Shown here: piece by piece, positions 23,092 through 30,850 of the stretch
How the letters are laid out: the number at the start of each line of letters is the position of its first letter
Numbering within the stretch: the first letter of the stretch is position 1
DNA from: JAZKFT01 sp965246935
GTDB lineage: Bacteria > Bacteroidota > Bacteroidia > Chitinophagales > Chitinophagaceae
Assembly (NCBI GenBank): GCA_965246935.1
Contig: CBDFGC010000007.1
Coordinates: 62,001 to 126,000 of the forward strand
Length of the DNA: 64,000 nt
Direction: 5' to 3'
The notes under the pieces: generated by a model
What the model was told of the DNA's origin: nothing
The model's input: the letters and a program-made list of their open reading frames with translations, nothing else
Databases searched by the model: none
Program-made: the position numbers and the translations under genes

Positions 23092-23979
23092 ATGAAAGTT
23101 ACACTTGATGTGTTTTCCGGACGTGAAAATCCGTCCTGGGATCTGTCTGAAAAAGATGCTAAATCGTTTATAGAACGGTTTGCCAAAAAAACCGTTCTGG
23201 CTGCTGACAGCCACCAGCGCAAACTTGGCTATAGTGGTTTTAAACTGGAAGCCCATACTGATGAAAGACTGCCTGACGGTATCCCCTCTGATTTTTACTT
23301 AGACGGCGATCTGGCCGCCGGCGTCTCAGAACATGGTCATGCGAATGCGTTGCTTACGGCAGCCGAATCCAGTAGTGCCGCACAATGGTTACTAACAAAA
23401 GCAGGCAAAGCAATACCGGACGATGTAGCCTCATATGTGTTGGGTGAAACAAAAGCCAGAGAAAAAGGTATCCAGTCAAAAGCGGCTGCACCTATCGCAG
23501 AAGATTCAGAGTTGAAAAACTTAGTAATAGCACAAGCTTGTGTAATTGCCAATACAGCTTATAATCCGGGATTTTGGAATGTGCAGCCGGTACAGTCTAA
23601 AAATAATTGCTATAATTATGCAATGAACTTTCTTTCTAACACCTTCGCACAGCCTGGCCGAAAAACCGGCCACATGTACACATCCCTGGATTGCACCAGC
23701 GTTGGCAACGGAGCCAGTTCCGACGGTTGCAAACCTACCTGCTCCGGAAGCAGCAAACTGGTAGCCTTAGTGATCTGGCCCGGTCACGATTTCCATTGGT
23801 ACCGCCGCCATTCCGAAGGCTTCTGGGGGCACAAACCAGGCAGCACACCGGCAAGAAATGTAGATAATAGCAGCAGGCTTATCAATGGCACCACACTCAC
23901 ACCTGCCAATTGCGACCGTGGCCCTTACACTATTTTTTGTGGCTACCGGTATTCACCCACAGGTATGCAGGTAAGTTAA
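23092..23979 (+). CDS. Unknown two-domain protein with a Cys-His protein-like C-terminal domain
   Basis: A 295-residue protein. Residues 1-60 (KVTLDVFSGRENPSWDLSE ... KLGYSGFKLEA) form a module also found in the next gene. Residues about 150-295 contain NNCYNYAMNFLSNTFAQPG, several further cysteines (DCTS, DGCKPTC) and DFHWYRRHSEGFWGHKPG, a pattern that could be a papain-like Cys...His fold, but I cannot assign the family. No signal peptide is seen. The stop overlaps the start of the next gene (TAATG), so the two are translationally coupled. Confidence 0.6.
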   Translation: MKVTLDVFSGRENPSWDLSEKDAKSFIERFAKKTVLAADSHQRKLGYSGFKLEAHTDERLPDGIPSDFYLDGDLAAGVSEHGHANALLTAAESSSAAQWLLTKAGKAIPDDVASYVLGETKAREKGIQSKAAAPIAEDSELKNLVIAQACVIANTAYNPGFWNVQPVQSKNNCYNYAMNFLSNTFAQPGRKTGHMYTSLDCTSVGNGASSDGCKPTCSGSSKLVALVIWPGHDFHWYRRHSEGFWGHKPGSTPARNVDNSSRLINGTTLTPANCDRGPYTIFCGYRYSPTGMQVS

Positions 23980-24389
23980 TGAAACAGGTTGCCATCCTGT
24001 TTCTCCTGTTATTTTTACCTTTCTTATTTTGTAAAAATAAACATATGAAAGATGTGAAAATATCCGTTGAATTAGCTGTTTTTAGTGGCAGGCCCAATCC
24101 TGCCTGGGAACTGGAAAATGAGGAAGTTCAACATCTGAACAACCTGCTTCAAAACCTGCCTTCTTTACAATCCCCTGTACCTGCCGAAGGGCTTGGGTAC
24201 AGGGGATTTATTGTAAAAGTGAATGATGGGGATACCGTACAAATGGTACACGTGTATGCCGGTAGGGTATGGGCAGATACAGACATCAGCAAGGTGTTCA
24301 TGGATAAGAACAGGGTAGAGCAACTGTTGATGCAAATGGCTAAAAAAAGAGGATATGGAGATATACTGAAATCGCTTGGCGTTGAATGA
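23979..24389 (+). CDS. Unknown lipoprotein sharing a domain with the preceding gene
   Basis: A 136-residue protein with a hydrophobic N-terminus ending LFLPFLFCKNK, a likely lipoprotein signal with Cys. The mature part VELAVFSGRPNPAWELENEE ... GLGYRGFIVKV repeats the N-terminal module of the upstream protein (VFSGRENPSWDL ... KLGYSGFKLE). The start overlaps the upstream stop. Coupled expression and shared modules suggest that the two work together; the role is not known. The end is close to the convergent SplB-like gene. Confidence 0.6.
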   Translation: MKQVAILFLLLFLPFLFCKNKHMKDVKISVELAVFSGRPNPAWELENEEVQHLNNLLQNLPSLQSPVPAEGLGYRGFIVKVNDGDTVQMVHVYAGRVWADTDISKVFMDKNRVEQLLMQMAKKRGYGDILKSLGVE

Positions 24390-24410
24390 TAGTTACATCC
24401 GGCATTTCGC

Positions 24411-25487
24411 TTAGAAAGCATATCGTATTTTACAGTAGGGTAATTTTTGATTGACCAACTCCGTTAAACTGTTTACCAGTCCTCTTTTGTAGCCGGATTT
24501 ATATCGCACATTCCTGCCACCGTTTTCGCTGTATTTTACTTCCTGTAGTTCCGGTTTCCACAGCACTTCTTCTGCTTTGGGGTGCCAACCCATGTTAATG
24601 TTGTGCAGGTCTTCATTGTGCGTCAGAAAAATGATTTCTGCTACCAGTTGTGCTTTGGTTTTTTCGTTCAGTTTATCATTCATTTCTTCAAATAGTTGCA
24701 GCCAGTCATCCAGCCAGCCTTCATACACCACCACCGGTGAAAAGTTGACATTCACTTCATAGCCAGCATCCACAAAATCATTCATTACGTCTATGCGGTC
24801 ACTGATAGGTGAAGTGCGTACATCTATTAACTTGGACATTTTGTGCGGCATCAGGCTAAAGCGGATGCGGGTTTGCCGTTGCGGATCGTAGCTAAGCAGT
24901 TGCGGGTTTACAAACTTGGTAGCCCAGGTGGCTTTAGCCGTTGGCATGGTGCGGAAAAAATGAACAAAGTCTTTTACATTATCGCAAATAGCGGCATCCG
25001 CACTGCAATCGCCGTTCTCCCCAATTTCATATACCCATTGGCCCACATCTACTTCATCGGGAAATAGTTTGATGCCTTGTTTGGCAATATGCCGTTGCAG
25101 GTATTGTAGCGACTGCTCAATATTTACATATAACGTAATGGGATTGGCGTAGCCCTTTCGGCGGGGCACATAGCAGTACGAGCATGACATAGTGCAGCCG
25201 TTGCTCTCGAAAGGGGCAATGAAATTGGCACTGCGGGTATTGGGGCGGCAGGCCAGCGATTTCTTAATACCTAATACCAGGATGTGCCGTTTGATCCTGA
25301 TCCAATCGTCGGCAGAACCGGCAAAGCCATGCAGTTCCGGTATTTTCCAGTGAGAGGGTACTTCAATTAACCGGGCAGCAGGGTATTGCTGTAGTATCTC
25401 CTGTCCACGGGTATAATTTCTAACTTCCGGTTCTAAATAGATGGAATTAATATCCAGTAAATCTGCGATTGTTTTGTTGTGCAGCAT
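24411..25487 (-). CDS. Spore photoproduct lyase family radical SAM protein
   Basis: A 358-residue SplB-like protein. The cluster motif CTMSCSYC (CX3CX2C) is at about residues 97-104 within FIAPFESNGCTMSCSYCYVP, as in spore photoproduct lyase. Later features include ATWATKFVNPQLL, IRFSLMP and VNVNFSPVVVYEGW. In spore formers the enzyme reverses thymine dimers of the spore photoproduct; Bacteroidota do not form spores and the substrate here is unknown. The distal 425 bases to 25913 have only a GC hairpin. Confidence 0.88.
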   Translation of the reverse strand: MLHNKTIADLLDINSIYLEPEVRNYTRGQEILQQYPAARLIEVPSHWKIPELHGFAGSADDWIRIKRHILVLGIKKSLACRPNTRSANFIAPFESNGCTMSCSYCYVPRRKGYANPITLYVNIEQSLQYLQRHIAKQGIKLFPDEVDVGQWVYEIGENGDCSADAAICDNVKDFVHFFRTMPTAKATWATKFVNPQLLSYDPQRQTRIRFSLMPHKMSKLIDVRTSPISDRIDVMNDFVDAGYEVNVNFSPVVVYEGWLDDWLQLFEEMNDKLNEKTKAQLVAEIIFLTHNEDLHNINMGWHPKAEEVLWKPELQEVKYSENGGRNVRYKSGYKRGLVNSLTELVNQKLPYCKIRYAF

Positions 25488-25660
25488 GGCGGTATTTGTC
25501 TATACCTGTCAAACGACTTGCCAATGATTTTCGGCCAAAATAAAACAAAGGGGAGGGGAGGCCTTGCACCTGTCTTTCGTTCATCAGCAATACAGCAATA
25601 CATGTGGGGCCAGCAGCTTTTTACAGCCGCATGTAGCACCTGTTCCGGCTATCCGTTCCA

Positions 25661-25692
25661 AGGCCCCGCCAAAAATACAGGGCGGGGGCTTT
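25661..25692. repeat. GC-rich hairpin in the gap 25488-25913
   Basis: GGCCCCGCC and GGGCGGGGGC pair around AAAAATACA, followed by TTTCC. It could terminate transcription. Otherwise the 425-base gap between the SplB-like gene and the TlpA-like gene shows nothing I can name. Confidence 0.45.
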
Positions 25693-25913
25693 CCACTACT
25701 ATCCGGCAGCCCATCGGCAAATGAATGTCCATGTAGCAAAGTTCGATCTCCATAGTTTTCTCTGTTTCACTACGATGTATTATTTACCGGTTAAGAACAC
25801 CCGACATATTGAATCATCTTTTAGTTACTTACCGGTGCCTATATTTTAAGAAGGCAAGCCTGTTGTGTATCATCGCTATTTCTGCTCCAGCGGAAGCTGC
25901 GACTCCATTACAC

Positions 25914-26975
25914 TCAGATGGATCGTTCGAGGAATTTTCTTTTTTTACTTTTAAGTGCTTTGATCGCTTTTCGCATGGCTTGTTTTGCCTTCACTTTGTT
26001 ATTGGCACGCAAATACCAGTCTGCCATTTTAAAATAGTTTTTAGACGTCTTCGTTGTCCAGGGATATCGATCAATTTCCGCCTGACAGGCTTCGGCGCCT
26101 AACTCAAAAAGTTCCGGAGGCAGCGTATTGTATTGATAAGGAAAATCCTGTATGGATACAATAATGGCATCATAACTAGGATCTTTGGAAGCCATCATCC
26201 CGCTGGCATATTCACAGGCTTTATGCGGGTTTTTTCTAAGCAACGCATGAAGCGTACTTAAAGCGACAAAACGTTCGTATTTCAGTCCCGGTTCTTTTGT
26301 TACCATTTGGCTGATCAATAAAAGAGCTGAATCCGGCTCCCCATAAAAATCAATCATATAACGGTTGTCGGTATATTTATTTGTTGCCTTGGATGCTTCA
26401 AGACCCAGCTTTCCTAAAGGTTTGTTCCGGTTCCTTTCGGCCATCGCTTCCTGCAGGTTCCAGTTGTCATTTACTATTCTGGTTAGAGCATCGGGAAGAT
26501 TTGCTGTGTAACCTATCCAGGCCAGCCTGCCTTCTGCATCCACCACAAAAGAGGTAGGGATACCCGATTCTCCCGTAGCATCCATCCAGTCCACCTCCAC
26601 GAAATTACTATCCTGAGCGGCTACCGTATAATCCATCCAGTGTGCCATACTATCCACAAAAGTTTTTATGGCTGAGGGGGCTTTTCTTTCATAGATATTC
26701 ATACCGATAACAGCTACTTTACCCTTGTACTTATGGGCCAGGGCTGAAAGGCGGGGCATTTCCTCAATACATGGCCCGCACCACGTAGCCCAGCACTCCA
26801 CCACATACACTTTGCCTTTTTCAAACCCGGCAATGGGTTTACCCCGTATCCATTCACGTACCCGCAGGGGCGGAGCGGGTGAGCCTATATGTAGCGAAGG
26901 GGTCTGGTCATCTTGTGCAAATGCGGCAACTACCAGGTTACATACCAGCAGAAATAACTGAAATTTTGTTCGCAC
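25914..26975 (-). CDS. TlpA-family thioredoxin-like protein with helical C-terminal extension
   Basis: A 353-residue exported protein. A signal peptide (MRTKFQLFLLVCNLVVAAFA) is followed by the TlpA domain: VYVVECWATWCGPCIEEMPRL with CGPC, then GIPTSFVVDAEGRLAWIGYT with cis-Pro. Residues about 175-350 are helical and TPR-like (KTSKNYFKMADWYLRANNKVKAKQAMRKA). It would work as a periplasmic or surface disulfide reductase. The gene stands alone; its promoter region contains the hairpin repeat described next. Confidence 0.82.
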   Translation of the reverse strand: MRTKFQLFLLVCNLVVAAFAQDDQTPSLHIGSPAPPLRVREWIRGKPIAGFEKGKVYVVECWATWCGPCIEEMPRLSALAHKYKGKVAVIGMNIYERKAPSAIKTFVDSMAHWMDYTVAAQDSNFVEVDWMDATGESGIPTSFVVDAEGRLAWIGYTANLPDALTRIVNDNWNLQEAMAERNRNKPLGKLGLEASKATNKYTDNRYMIDFYGEPDSALLLISQMVTKEPGLKYERFVALSTLHALLRKNPHKACEYASGMMASKDPSYDAIIVSIQDFPYQYNTLPPELFELGAEACQAEIDRYPWTTKTSKNYFKMADWYLRANNKVKAKQAMRKAIKALKSKKRKFLERSI

Positions 26976-27170
26976 AATAAATGTTTTTAATGTTTTGCAT
27001 TTACCGCCGTTGCTTATATTTTATCAAAGCAAAATAGTTGAATAATAGCAGCTTTGTAAAGTACTAAGATTCCGTTTCATGGGCACATAAGTTGTTGCGG
27101 AATCCGTTAGTTCCTGTTTCGAGTCGGTGCGGAAGTAAACTGTTCAGCCTTTACATTTTACGGCCAACGC

Positions 27171-27221
27171 TGGTGTTCTTCATTAGCATTGGCATCCGGT
27201 TCGTTGCCGGTAAAGAACACC
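27171..27221. repeat. Inverted repeat in the gap 26976-27300
   Basis: GGTGTTCTT (27172-27180) and AAGAACACC (27213-27221) form the ends of a hairpin. The word GGTGTTCTTC recurs at 19613 in another intergenic region. No gene is visible in this 325-base gap. Confidence 0.4.
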
Positions 27222-27300
27222 GACAACGGCGGCAAAAGAAATTGGTGCAATACCGCCAAACCTGGCGCAATTTTAATACCTATGCACCAATTAAACAATT

Positions 27301-27951
27301 ATGCAAAAAATAAAAGCGGTCATTTTTGATATTGATGGAACCTTAGGCAATACCATACCACTGTGCATACAGGCATTCCGGCAAACCGTTGAGCCACTGG
27401 TTCATCATCCGCTTACCGACGAGGAGATTAAAGCTGCATTTGGACCAAACGAAGCCGGAACCATTAAAAAACTGGCTCCCGGCAGTGATTATAATAAAGC
27501 CGCTATTGACTTTTTGCATCATTACGAAGTGTTGCACAGCATGTGCCCCCAGCCTTTTGAAGGTATGCTTGATATATTAAAAACACTGAAAAGCAAAGGG
27601 GTTCACCTGGCAATAGCTTCGGGTAAAGGAAAAGAAAGCAGCGAAATGACGTTGCAACGTTTTGGGATTGCTTCCTTCTTTAGCATGGTTAAAAACGGCT
27701 CCTTAGATGGCAAACAGAAACCAGGTGATATAGAACAGCTCATACAATCATTTGGCGATGTGACAGGGGAAGAAACCATCTACGTGGGCGATTCCCCCAG
27801 CGACATAACAGATAGCCGCAAAGCAGGTATTACAGCCATTGCAGCCGCCTGGGCCACCACGGCAAAAGCAGACGAATTAGAAAAAGAAAAGCCTGATGAA
27901 TTATTTTACAAAGTGCCGGACTTTGCCGGGTGGCTGCATAACAAAATATAA
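27301..27951 (+). CDS. HAD-superfamily hydrolase, phosphoglycolate phosphatase-like
   Basis: A 216-residue HAD phosphatase: motif I VIFDIDGTL with the nucleophile Asp, motif II LAIASGKGK, a motif III Lys in GKQKPGD, and motif IV YVGDSPSDITDS. A small helical cap follows motif I, as in phosphoglycolate phosphatases and beta-phosphoglucomutases. Here motif I has a Gly-Asn (DGTLGNT) where DGTLxDS is usual. The substrate is not clear. A terminator follows. Confidence 0.85.
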   Translation: MQKIKAVIFDIDGTLGNTIPLCIQAFRQTVEPLVHHPLTDEEIKAAFGPNEAGTIKKLAPGSDYNKAAIDFLHHYEVLHSMCPQPFEGMLDILKTLKSKGVHLAIASGKGKESSEMTLQRFGIASFFSMVKNGSLDGKQKPGDIEQLIQSFGDVTGEETIYVGDSPSDITDSRKAGITAIAAAWATTAKADELEKEKPDELFYKVPDFAGWLHNKI

Positions 27952-28035
27952 TGCTAAGGATTATAGATGCCTGTCATATTTATAGACTTGGCTCTGCACC
28001 GCCTCTAATGTTTACTATAGCAACCCAAAATAATG

Positions 28036-28067
28036 CAAAGCCTGCTTAATGCGATGAGCAGGCTTTG
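28036..28067 (+). terminator. Terminator between HAD gene and DUF2945 gene (probably bidirectional)
   Basis: CAAAGCCTGCT pairs perfectly with AGCAGGCTTTG around a 10-base loop, followed by TTACTC. Confidence 0.7.
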
Positions 28068-28090
28068 TTACTCATCCAGCTTAAAGCAGC

Positions 28091-28306
28091 TTACTTTTTC
28101 TTGCCCTTCGTCAATTCACTTTCCGATTTTAAAACCCTGGAACCATCTTCCTGTTCAATGGTATAGGCCGGTTCTTCTTTGCTGGCCTTTCGTTTTATTG
28201 CTGAGCCTTTAATGGTTTCCGTGGTATCCTCTTCATGCTTTTTTACAATTTTGCCCTCTGCTTCATTAGCACCCCATTTCCAGTGTACGGTATCGCCTTT
28301 TTTCAT
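28091..28306 (-). CDS. DUF2945 (HVA1/Tudor-like) small protein
   Basis: The Met at 28306 starts MKKGDTVHWKWGANEAEGKI, the classic N-terminus of DUF2945, and the 71-residue protein continues with a charged KRKASKEEPAYTIEQEDGSR and ends LTKGKKK. The fold is a small SH3/Tudor-like barrel; the function is not known. The upstream extension to 28399 is not conserved-looking. It is convergent with the HAD gene and divergent from the PLP enzyme gene. Confidence 0.85.
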   Translation of the reverse strand: MKKGDTVHWKWGANEAEGKIVKKHEEDTTETIKGSAIKRKASKEEPAYTIEQEDGSRVLKSESELTKGKKK

Positions 28307-28460
28307 ACAAATGTTTTCGATATGCTTTCTAAAACCATGCCTGTGCAGGTTGGTTGGCAGGCGTAAATAAAAAGAAAAAAACCAGCAGGTAAAATTCAAA
28401 CTTTATGCCTCCGCCCGGCTCCATCTTTTTACTTTTGCCTTTTTACTTTTTACTCCCTAT

Positions 28461-29621
28461 ATGCATCCGCAAACACAGGCTATCCGCATCCGCAACCAGC
28501 AAACCGGTGAAATGGAGCACAGCACCCCGCTGTTCCTTACCAGCAGTTTTACTTTTGATGATGCCGAAGAAATGCGGGCCACTTTTGCCGACGAAACCGA
28601 TAACAATATTTATAGCCGGTTCAGCAACCCCAATGTGCAGGAATTTATTGACCGTATGGTGGCGCTGGAAGGCGCTGAAGATGGATTTGCTACGGCCAGT
28701 GGCATGAGTGCCATTTTTGCTTCGTTTATGGCTTTCCTGAAAACCGGCGATCACCTGTTAAGTTGTAGTTCCATCTTTGGCAGCACCCATACCATCATTA
28801 GCAAGTATCTACCAAAGTGGGGCATTGAATATACCTATGCCGATGCGCTGAAACCCGAAACCTGGGAAGGGCTAATTAAGCCCAACACCAAAATGATTTA
28901 CCTGGAAACACCTACCAATCCCGGGCTGGATATCATTGATCTGGAATGGATTGGTGAACTGGCAGCCCGGCGAAACATTATTTTAAATGTAGATAATTGT
29001 TTTGCCACGCCGCAAGGCCAGCAGCCCATCAAATCCGGTGCTCACTTAGTGGTGCATTCCGCCACCAAATGGATTGACGGGCAAGGCCGGGTTTTAGGCG
29101 GCGTAGTAGTAGGTAAAAAGGAGTTGATCAAAGATATTTTTGCGCTTTGCCGCAGCATGGGCCCCAGCATGAGTCCCTTTAATGCCTGGGTGCTAAGCCG
29201 CAGCCTGGAAACGCTGGACGTACGCATGGAGCGTCACTCATCGAATGCATTGAAGTTGGCGGAAGCGTTGGAAAATCATCCGGGTATCAACTGGATTAAG
29301 TATCCATTTTTGCCCAGCCATCCGCAGTATGATATTGCCAGAAAGCAGATGAAAAATGGTGGAGGCATCGTTTGTTTTGAACTGAAAGGCGGATTACAGG
29401 CTGGCCGTAATTTTTTAGATAAGTTAAAGATGCTTTCCTTAACGGCCAACCTGGGTGATACCCGTAGTATTGCATCCCATCCTGCAAGCACTACTCATGC
29501 TAAACTTACCGAAGAAGAGCGGCTGGCAACAGGTATTACACCGGGACTGATTCGTATTTCCGTAGGGCTGGAACATATTGATGATATTAAAGATGATGTA
29601 TTGCAGGCGCTGGAAGGATAG
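28461..29621 (+). CDS. Cys/Met metabolism PLP-dependent enzyme (O-succinylhomoserine sulfhydrylase-like)
   Basis: A 386-residue member of the trans-sulfuration enzymes. It has YSRFSNPNVQEFIDRMVALEG, ATASGMSAI, YLETPTNPGLDIIDL, DNCFATP and the PLP lysine in VVHSATKWIDGQGRVLGG; the latter form (KWIDGQGR) is typical of O-succinyl/acetylhomoserine sulfhydrylases rather than cystathionine lyases. It would make homocysteine for methionine synthesis. Its last 35 bases are duplicated at 30141-30175 on the other side of the hicBA cassette. Confidence 0.88.
   Translation: MHPQTQAIRIRNQQTGEMEHSTPLFLTSSFTFDDAEEMRATFADETDNNIYSRFSNPNVQEFIDRMVALEGAEDGFATASGMSAIFASFMAFLKTGDHLLSCSSIFGSTHTIISKYLPKWGIEYTYADALKPETWEGLIKPNTKMIYLETPTNPGLDIIDLEWIGELAARRNIILNVDNCFATPQGQQPIKSGAHLVVHSATKWIDGQGRVLGGVVVGKKELIKDIFALCRSMGPSMSPFNAWVLSRSLETLDVRMERHSSNALKLAEALENHPGINWIKYPFLPSHPQYDIARKQMKNGGGIVCFELKGGLQAGRNFLDKLKMLSLTANLGDTRSIASHPASTTHAKLTEEERLATGITPGLIRISVGLEHIDDIKDDVLQALEG
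29586..29620 (+). repeat. 35-bp direct repeat, left copy (3' end of the PLP enzyme gene)
   Basis: The last codons of the gene match 30141-30175 at 34 of 35 positions. The two copies bracket the hicBA pair, as attachment sites or a target duplication would. Confidence 0.75.
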
Positions 29622-29651
29622 ACTTTATGTGAAAAATCTTAATTTGCAGGT

Positions 29652-29861
29652 ATGACAGAAATAACTTTTATAGCACAGGAAGATGAAGACGGCGGATACT
29701 ATGCAAGGGCAGCAGAAGCAGCTATTTTTACGCAGGCTGACACGCTGGATGAGTTACGGCTAATGATAAAAGATGCTATTCAATGCCACTTTGATAATGA
29801 ATCGGACAAACCAAAAATTGTACACCTGCATGTAAGTCATAATGAAGTGTTTGCTTTATGA
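29652..29861 (+). CDS. hicB: HicB-like antitoxin
   Basis: The 69-residue protein has the partial RNase-H-like fold of HicB: ITFIAQEDEDGGYYARAAEA (the usual E-DGGYYA pattern) and DTLDELRLMIKDAIQCHF. A DNA-binding tail is absent or very short, which is normal for short HicB variants. It overlaps hicA by four bases. In the known families HicB neutralises HicA and represses the pair. Confidence 0.8.
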   Translation: MTEITFIAQEDEDGGYYARAAEAAIFTQADTLDELRLMIKDAIQCHFDNESDKPKIVHLHVSHNEVFAL

Positions 29862-30103
29862 AAACACCACGAGATGTAGATGCTGCTCAACTTTTGAAGT
29901 TATTAAACAGAAATTATGGTTATGAATTTTTAAGGCAAACAGGGAGTCCTATTCGTTTAAAAACAGCTAAAGGCGGTGAGCATCACGTAACTGTTCCAAA
30001 TCATTCACCACTCCGTGTAGGAACACTTAATCAAATTATTTCAGAAATAGCTGTTCATTTTAAGGTTTCAAAGGAGGATATTATGCAAACACTTTTTAAT
30101 TAG
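29858..30103 (+). CDS. hicA: HicA-like toxin, catalytic His apparently replaced by Pro
   Basis: The 81-residue protein matches the HicA dsRNA-binding-like fold: LLKLLNRNYGYEFLRQTGSP, then IRLKTAKGGEHHVTVPNH and PLRVGTLNQIISEIAVHF. The family motif is RQxGSH, where the His is needed for RNase activity; here it reads RQTGSP, a single-base change from CAT to CCT. The toxin is thus probably inactive or a mild variant. It starts four bases inside hicB. Confidence 0.82.
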   Translation: MKTPRDVDAAQLLKLLNRNYGYEFLRQTGSPIRLKTAKGGEHHVTVPNHSPLRVGTLNQIISEIAVHFKVSKEDIMQTLFN

Positions 30104-30140
30104 TTTCAAATTGTGGCTACATAATACAGCCTTACATAAC

Positions 30141-30175
30141 ATTAAAGAAGATGTATTGCAGGCGCTGGAAGGATA
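30141..30175 (+). repeat. 35-bp direct repeat, right copy
   Basis: It repeats the 3' end of the PLP enzyme gene with one mismatch, 37 bases after the hicA stop. The codons it would encode (IKEDVLQALEG) are followed by a stop. Confidence 0.75.
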
Positions 30176-30235
30176 AATTAAATATATTGCAGGTATTGCT
30201 GTTATTGCTCATATAAAAAAAGAAATAAAACCAAT

Positions 30236-30583
30236 ATGGAAATCAGACTGATTGTTATTAGAACCAGTGATACACAAAGGCTTGCTGACTTCTACAGTAT
30301 GCTTGGGCTTACGTTTGCCAGCCACAGGCATGGAAGTTCACCAACGCATTATTCAGCAACAATAGGAAAAGCCGTGTTAGAGATTTATCCGCTGGCTCAA
30401 CAACAAAACGAAGTTGATAAAAATTTGCGGTTAGGATTTAGTATGGATGATTTTGACCAAACGATTAAAGCGTTGAAGGAATTCCAGGTCGAATTTGCTG
30501 TGGAGCCTATGCAGACTGTCGATGGTTTTATGACTGTTATTTGCGATCCGGATGGGCGCAAGATTGAACTGTATAGAAATTAA
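30236..30583 (+). CDS. VOC-superfamily (glyoxalase/bleomycin-resistance-like) protein
   Basis: The 115-residue protein is one VOC module pair: RLIVIRTSDTQRLADFYSML with the entry strand, GKAVLEIYPLAQ with the metal Glu, FSMDDFDQT, and CDPDGRKIELYRN with the terminal Glu. Such domains bind small molecules or catalyse metal-dependent reactions. No substrate can be assigned. The 267 bases to cysS show no gene. Confidence 0.85.
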   Translation: MEIRLIVIRTSDTQRLADFYSMLGLTFASHRHGSSPTHYSATIGKAVLEIYPLAQQQNEVDKNLRLGFSMDDFDQTIKALKEFQVEFAVEPMQTVDGFMTVICDPDGRKIELYRN

Positions 30584-30850
30584 TGGGTTATGGAATTGCC
30601 AATTTGAAATACGCTACCAGATTACACGTATACTTATCTTCTATCCGCCTTTTAAGTATTCTCCCTATTTTTACCGCATCGCATTTTCATTATGCCTCCT
30701 ATCAAAATAAAATATAAAAACACGTCCCGGTTTTCCCTAACCGGTAATTGTTGCACTATCTGCTTTTGCTGATTTTCTTTCAGCCACTAACCTGTTTTTA
30801 TTTTTATTCCCCAAGCACGGGGACACATTTCACCCTTTTACTTTTCCGAC

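Noticed and set aside
25479..25755. Short plus-strand frames in the gap after the SplB-like gene
   Set aside because: No motifs, poor codon use and a GC hairpin inside; treated as non-coding.
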